The position numbers were made by a program, and so were the translations under genes. A stretch of DNA of 64,000 nt from Norana najaformis (lineage: Eukaryota; Annelida; Clitellata; Crassiclitellata; Hormogastridae), in the NCBI GenBank assembly GCA_964023275.1, contig OZ029915.1, positions 35,088,573-35,152,572 on the forward strand. The letters are read 5' to 3'. Below the pieces are notes generated by a model that saw nothing but the letters and a program-made list of their open reading frames with translations, searched no databases and was not told where the DNA came from. Shown here one piece after another: positions 60,347 to 64,000 of this stretch. The stretch's first letter is position 1, and each line of letters begins with the position of its first letter.

Positions 60347-60475
60347 ACCAATCGTAATCTCCGGATTTCTTCAGCGCCCAAATGGTCAGATTCGATTCCC
60401 AGTCCAGATGGAAGGCGGGACAGACAGGCGCTACAATGGATGGTGTCTGAAAGTGGACAGGCGAGAGATATATTT
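60347..60475 (+). repeat. Family R1, internally deleted copy
   Basis: caatcgtaatctccggattt, ttcagcgccc, gattcccagtccagat, tacaatggatggtgt and gcgagagata; the middle part is missing. Confidence 0.6.
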
Positions 60476-60910
60476 AGACTGAAAGTCATTACACGCCGTT
60501 ACTGCGAACTTTCACTGTAATTAGTTTCTAAGTCGAAGTTTTGGACTTTGCGATGGTTTCGACTGAATTGGAAAAGTCACTACACCCGACACATTTCGAT
60601 GACGCAAATAACACGACGTCAGACGCGTCATTTGGGTCTGCGTTATCGTGCATATCTTTAGGAACCATGTATTTTAATGCAATGTAACAGTTTCCTGATA
60701 CAATGTAATGTAACGAAGTTTGATATAATACAATTTTATCAACACGAATCCACCATCATGCTTGCAAGATGATTTTCACCCGAACGAGGGCAGGTGGCGG
60801 CTGAAGAGTTCCGGTCTAATTGCAAACAGCAGTTTTCACGAGTCTCGTTCAACCATAAAACTACTTTGTTTTTATTTTGAACGTTATAATGCATAACCTA
60901 ATTTTGTTAC

Positions 60911-60972
60911 TAGAAGAGATTTGTTAACACGCCATGTGTCCATCGGCTGAGCGAGGAATCGTATAGGCGATT
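60911..60972 (-). repeat. Family R2, minus-strand copy
   Basis: Complement of cctcgctcagccgatggaca and catggcgtgttaac; a (GT)n run follows at 60980. Confidence 0.65.
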
Positions 60973-60979
60973 GGTTGTG

Positions 60980-60982
60980 TAT

Positions 60983-61059
<77 letters not shown>
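60980..61059 (+). repeat. (GT)n microsatellite
   Basis: About 80 bp of almost pure gt repeats. Confidence 0.97.
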
Positions 61060-61061
<2 letters not shown>

Positions 61062-62077
61062 AAAGCACAGAGCTTCGAACCCCGAACGCGTCATAGTGAA
61101 AAGGTCACAGTTACAATTTCATATCATGTAAGCTTGTAATGTAGTCATCACGAGTATCTGCTTTAAGGCTATGATTCAGTGGGCAGTACTTAAAATAATC
61201 CATGCATAAAACTACACAACCAGCAAAAAACACTGTAGACAGCTTGCCTTGCTTGTCGATTCAACAGTAACTTACTGTACTGCAGTACTGGCTCCAGTAT
61301 TGCTCACGGTTAAATTCACAGCATATATGTTACTGTTAACTGACTGAACAGTAACTTACTGTTATTATGACTGCCAATTTCTTCTCCTTGTCCTCTTTCT
61401 CATTCTGCTCCTTCTGATGCCACTCCTAAAGAAACCGGGTCCCTTCTTTCACCTTCATGTATTCATCAGTTATCATTCAGTCCAACGTCATCATTCTCTG
61501 GCTTTCTCTTGTTTTCTTCCTCTACTCCATTCTTCAATCAACGATGCTTCTTACGAGGTAGTCCCCTCTGATTTGATTAGGCCTACGCACAAATTACTAG
61601 AGCAGGCAATATGGGCAAAATGGGCGTCAGACGTTAGACTGTCCAGTTGCAGGCATGAAAAACGGCTTTTAATCATTGATGGAGAAATAGAGGGAGAGAC
61701 AGAGAGATGCAAAGAGCAGAAAGATACAGAGAGACAGACACAGGCAGACAGACAGAGAGATAGAAAGAGAGAGCTGTTTTCACGCTGGTTGCTGCATCAT
61801 CTGTCTGGCTGATAAATATGCACAGATATAACGCATGGGTGCGTTCGCTTGTCATGCATGATTCCTAATTATCTTTGGACGTTTATCTGTGTCGTGCGTT
61901 GATGTTTGTTGTTATGTGTGTATACATCATATACACATGCACACGTGTATATATATGCATGTGGTTGTATATATATACATGTATATATGTTTTGCTGTAG
62001 GGCCTATATATGCGTGTATATATACTTGCATGTGCATACATGCACGTTTATTGTTGCGCATATATTTATGGTGACCC

Positions 62078-62155
62078 ATCCACGCCTACGATTCCTCGCT
62101 CAGCCGATGGACATATGGCATTTTAACATAATAGTATTACTTACCTACTTACTCA
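62078..62155 (+). repeat. Family R2 copy with (TTAC)n-like tail
   Basis: cgattcctcgctcagccgat, ggacatatggcattttaaca, then ttacttacctacttactc. Confidence 0.65.
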
Positions 62156-62169
62156 CTTGCTCCTTACCT

Positions 62170-62380
62170 CTTCACACGATGGTCCACATGTATTGAATTC
62201 ACTACCAAAAACTTCGAGGGACCCCTTATTTCTATTATTTCATTTCGCAAAGCAATTGAAGACATATTTTTCCAGTTATACCCGCGCTTTGGAGGTGATT
62301 CATAAATTAGCGCGATATAAGTATCCGATTATTATTATTATTATTATTATTATTGTTTTTATTATTATTATTATTATAAG
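62170..62380 (+). mobile_element. LINE 3' end with (ATT)n tail
   Basis: Frames read VLNSLPKTSRDPLFLLFHFA and KQLKTYFSSYTRAL, the usual W-N-S-L-P...F-x-x-x-L-K-T-x-(L/F)-F end of a LINE ORF with Leu in place of Trp. Two att runs at 62328-62376 follow directly and look like its tail. Confidence 0.6.
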
Positions 62381-62479
62381 CTTATAGATATATCGATATA
62401 TATATATATCGATATATGACAGAAAATGTGACACATACTACAGAGACATTATTAACATCGTTCGTTGCATAAAGCAGAC

Positions 62480-62902
62480 AACGATTACGTCCATTATTCA
62501 GCCAACTCGGTCTACGATAGCAATAAAGCTCTCGACATGAACACACTGCTACTGCTGCTGCGGGCTAATACATCACATAAACGCCTCGACAAACTCATAT
62601 ATAGGTCTAAATATATATACAGGTCAATGTATCTCATGCTTGTTAAAGTACATTTGCATAATGTGTACACACATCAACGAAATAGGCAACATGTATGCGT
62701 CACAGAGCACTACAATGATCTCTATGAAACTATGTTTTCACACGACGGATTCCAAGAAGAGCAATATGAATATTCTACAGTTTCTATAAACAGCTGCAGC
62801 AGCTGTCAGATGTCAGACACGTGGTCTTCGACGTCAGAGGCCACTCCACAGCAGTTTATTGTGCTACACTTCTGGTACTTCGACAATATGTCACCGGCCT
62901 AA
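62480..62902 (+). CDS. Possible tyrosine-rich cytoplasmic-tail exon
   Basis: An aaagcag acceptor-like site opens a phase-1 frame of about 140 codons to TAA at 62900-62902: NDYVHYSANSVYDSNKALDM, later EHYNDLYETMFSHDGFQEEQ, YEYSTVSI and a Ser/Thr-rich end. The clustered Tyr motifs (YVHY, SVYDS, NDLYETM, EYSTV) recall the tail of gene B. No membrane exon was found upstream on this strand, and a (TA)/(ATT) run precedes it, so the call is weak. Confidence 0.28.
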   Translation, partial: NDYVHYSANSVYDSNKALDMNTLLLLLRANTSHKRLDKLIYRSKYIYRSMYLMLVKVHLHNVYTHQRNRQHVCVTEHYNDLYETMFSHDGFQEEQYEYSTVSINSCSSCQMSDTWSSTSEATPQQFIVLHFWYFDNMSPA

Positions 62903-64000
62903 TGTGTTCTATGTGTCAAAAATAATCTGTTCCGTTTAGAAAATCAGTAGTTCTTAAACCTTTTCAGGCTATGGATTAGGATAGCCGTATCAAAATGAAG
63001 CACTTCCTCATGACAATATTGTATCGCGTTGTATTGTATTGTATTGTAAGCCTATTGATAGGCCGGGTCTAGTGAAACTGACAACAAATGAATGCAGTTA
63101 AGTAAATGGTTACTGCTGAGCCATAAGTAATGGGGGGTCTACAAGCAGACATTTGATTAAATTTCCGGCGTCTATGTACTGTTGGGTTGCACATCGGAAA
63201 TCAGTTCAATTCAGGAAAAGTTTATCTGGACCATCCTCTTAAGAATCAAGTGACTTTGGTGATTGCTGGTGTTGTCTTGCTGACAACGTCGTCTGAGCAG
63301 TGCCGTCTCTTGTCCTACATTCACTAGATTTCTGTCGGGTGAAAAGATTTATGCGTGGGTAGACTGATCAATGTGTTTCTGTATGACCGCTTCACCCAGC
63401 TCATCTGCTTTTTCTGAGACTTGTATGCACAGTTCCTGTGTTGCTTCAGTGACTCACCATGCCCAGCTGTTGTGTGTCTTAATGACTCCATTTGCCCAAC
63501 TTCTGTCTCACACGCATCCCTATGTCTTTTTCGTTCTTGCTGCTTCGATTAATACTTTCCATTTGGACAACCCTTCTTTAATTCTGGTCAGTATCAGCAG
63601 TGAAGCTTCTAACGCACATCCCTTTGCATCAGTTCAACCTAAACGATCAGACACTACAACAGCATCCAAAACAGCATCCTTTCTGCATGCAGATTAGATA
63701 TAGTTGTCCGCGCAACCTTGTGACGCAGCCACATCAGCAGCAGTAGCTTCAGCAGCAGCGGCGGCGGCGGCGGTGGTAGCAGTAGTAGTAGCAGCAGTAG
63801 CAGCAACAGCTTCCGATAGCCGTGGACTCATTACAAATGCACGCGATGAAATTAAAAGAACAGTCACAACATCCCGTTCTACGTAATCCGTGATCATCCG
63901 TCAGTGTTGACTGTGACGAAAACAAAAAGTCAGCTGCAAAATTTGACAACATTTTAATGTAAAATAGTTATAATAACTAATAACGACAACATAATCTTAA
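62903..64000 (+). other. No supported gene
   Basis: Contains short gtattgtattgta repeats near 63030 and a CAG/GCG/GTA trinucleotide cluster at about 63730-63815. No exon with splice support. Confidence 0.4.
63730..63815 (+). repeat. (CAG/GCG/GTA)n trinucleotide cluster
   Basis: cagcagcagtagc, gcggcggcggcgg and gtagtagtagcagc in succession. Confidence 0.85.

Overview
The window is eukaryotic genomic DNA from an animal, most probably a marine invertebrate. The evidence is AT-rich sequence, GT-AG introns with pyrimidine-rich acceptors, Ig-like and galactose-lectin-like (SUEL) ectodomain exons, relics of CR1- and RTE-type non-LTR retrotransposons, tRNA-derived SINEs and very many microsatellites. 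The recurring short word taggcct also reminds me of echinoderm and mollusc genomes, but the phylum is not proven. All exons below were modelled by hand from open frames, splice sites and intron phase; no search or transcript was available.

Layout. (A) 314-12826, + strand: the 3' part of a large receptor gene. It has two Ig-like exons, six exons that give five hydrophobic segments, and a long series of cytoplasmic-tail exons that begin with cysteine clusters and continue with charged residues. Almost all introns are phase 1. One pair of tail exons, with a short stop-bearing alternative terminal exon and its AATAAA, lies in a recent 1.39-kb tandem duplication. The layout (Ig ectodomain, five membrane spans, spliceable tails) recalls vertebrate CD47; homology is not shown. 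(B) 15293-20567, - strand: the 3' part of a second receptor gene: SUEL-like ectodomain, Ser/Thr-rich stalk, one transmembrane helix and a long tail with tyrosine motifs. (C) 26829-29873, - strand: last two exons of a coiled-coil protein. (D) 55116-58949, - strand: a cysteine-rich protein with a poly-Ser tract, partly modelled. A further tyrosine-rich reading frame lies at 62480-62902, and a small possible signal-peptide ORF at 46762-46941.

The rest (about 20.6-26.5 kb, 30-55 kb and 59-64 kb) looks intergenic or deeply intronic. It holds a 28-bp minisatellite (34.5-35.3 kb), a 51-bp satellite with five-unit higher-order periodicity that stays open in one frame for 461 codons (44.8-46.2 kb), other tandem repeats, perfect palindromes, LINE relics and two interspersed short repeat families.

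Genes A and B sit tail to tail and both encode cell-surface receptors with elaborate cytoplasmic tails, which would suit a locus for recognition or adhesion. That functional reading is inference.
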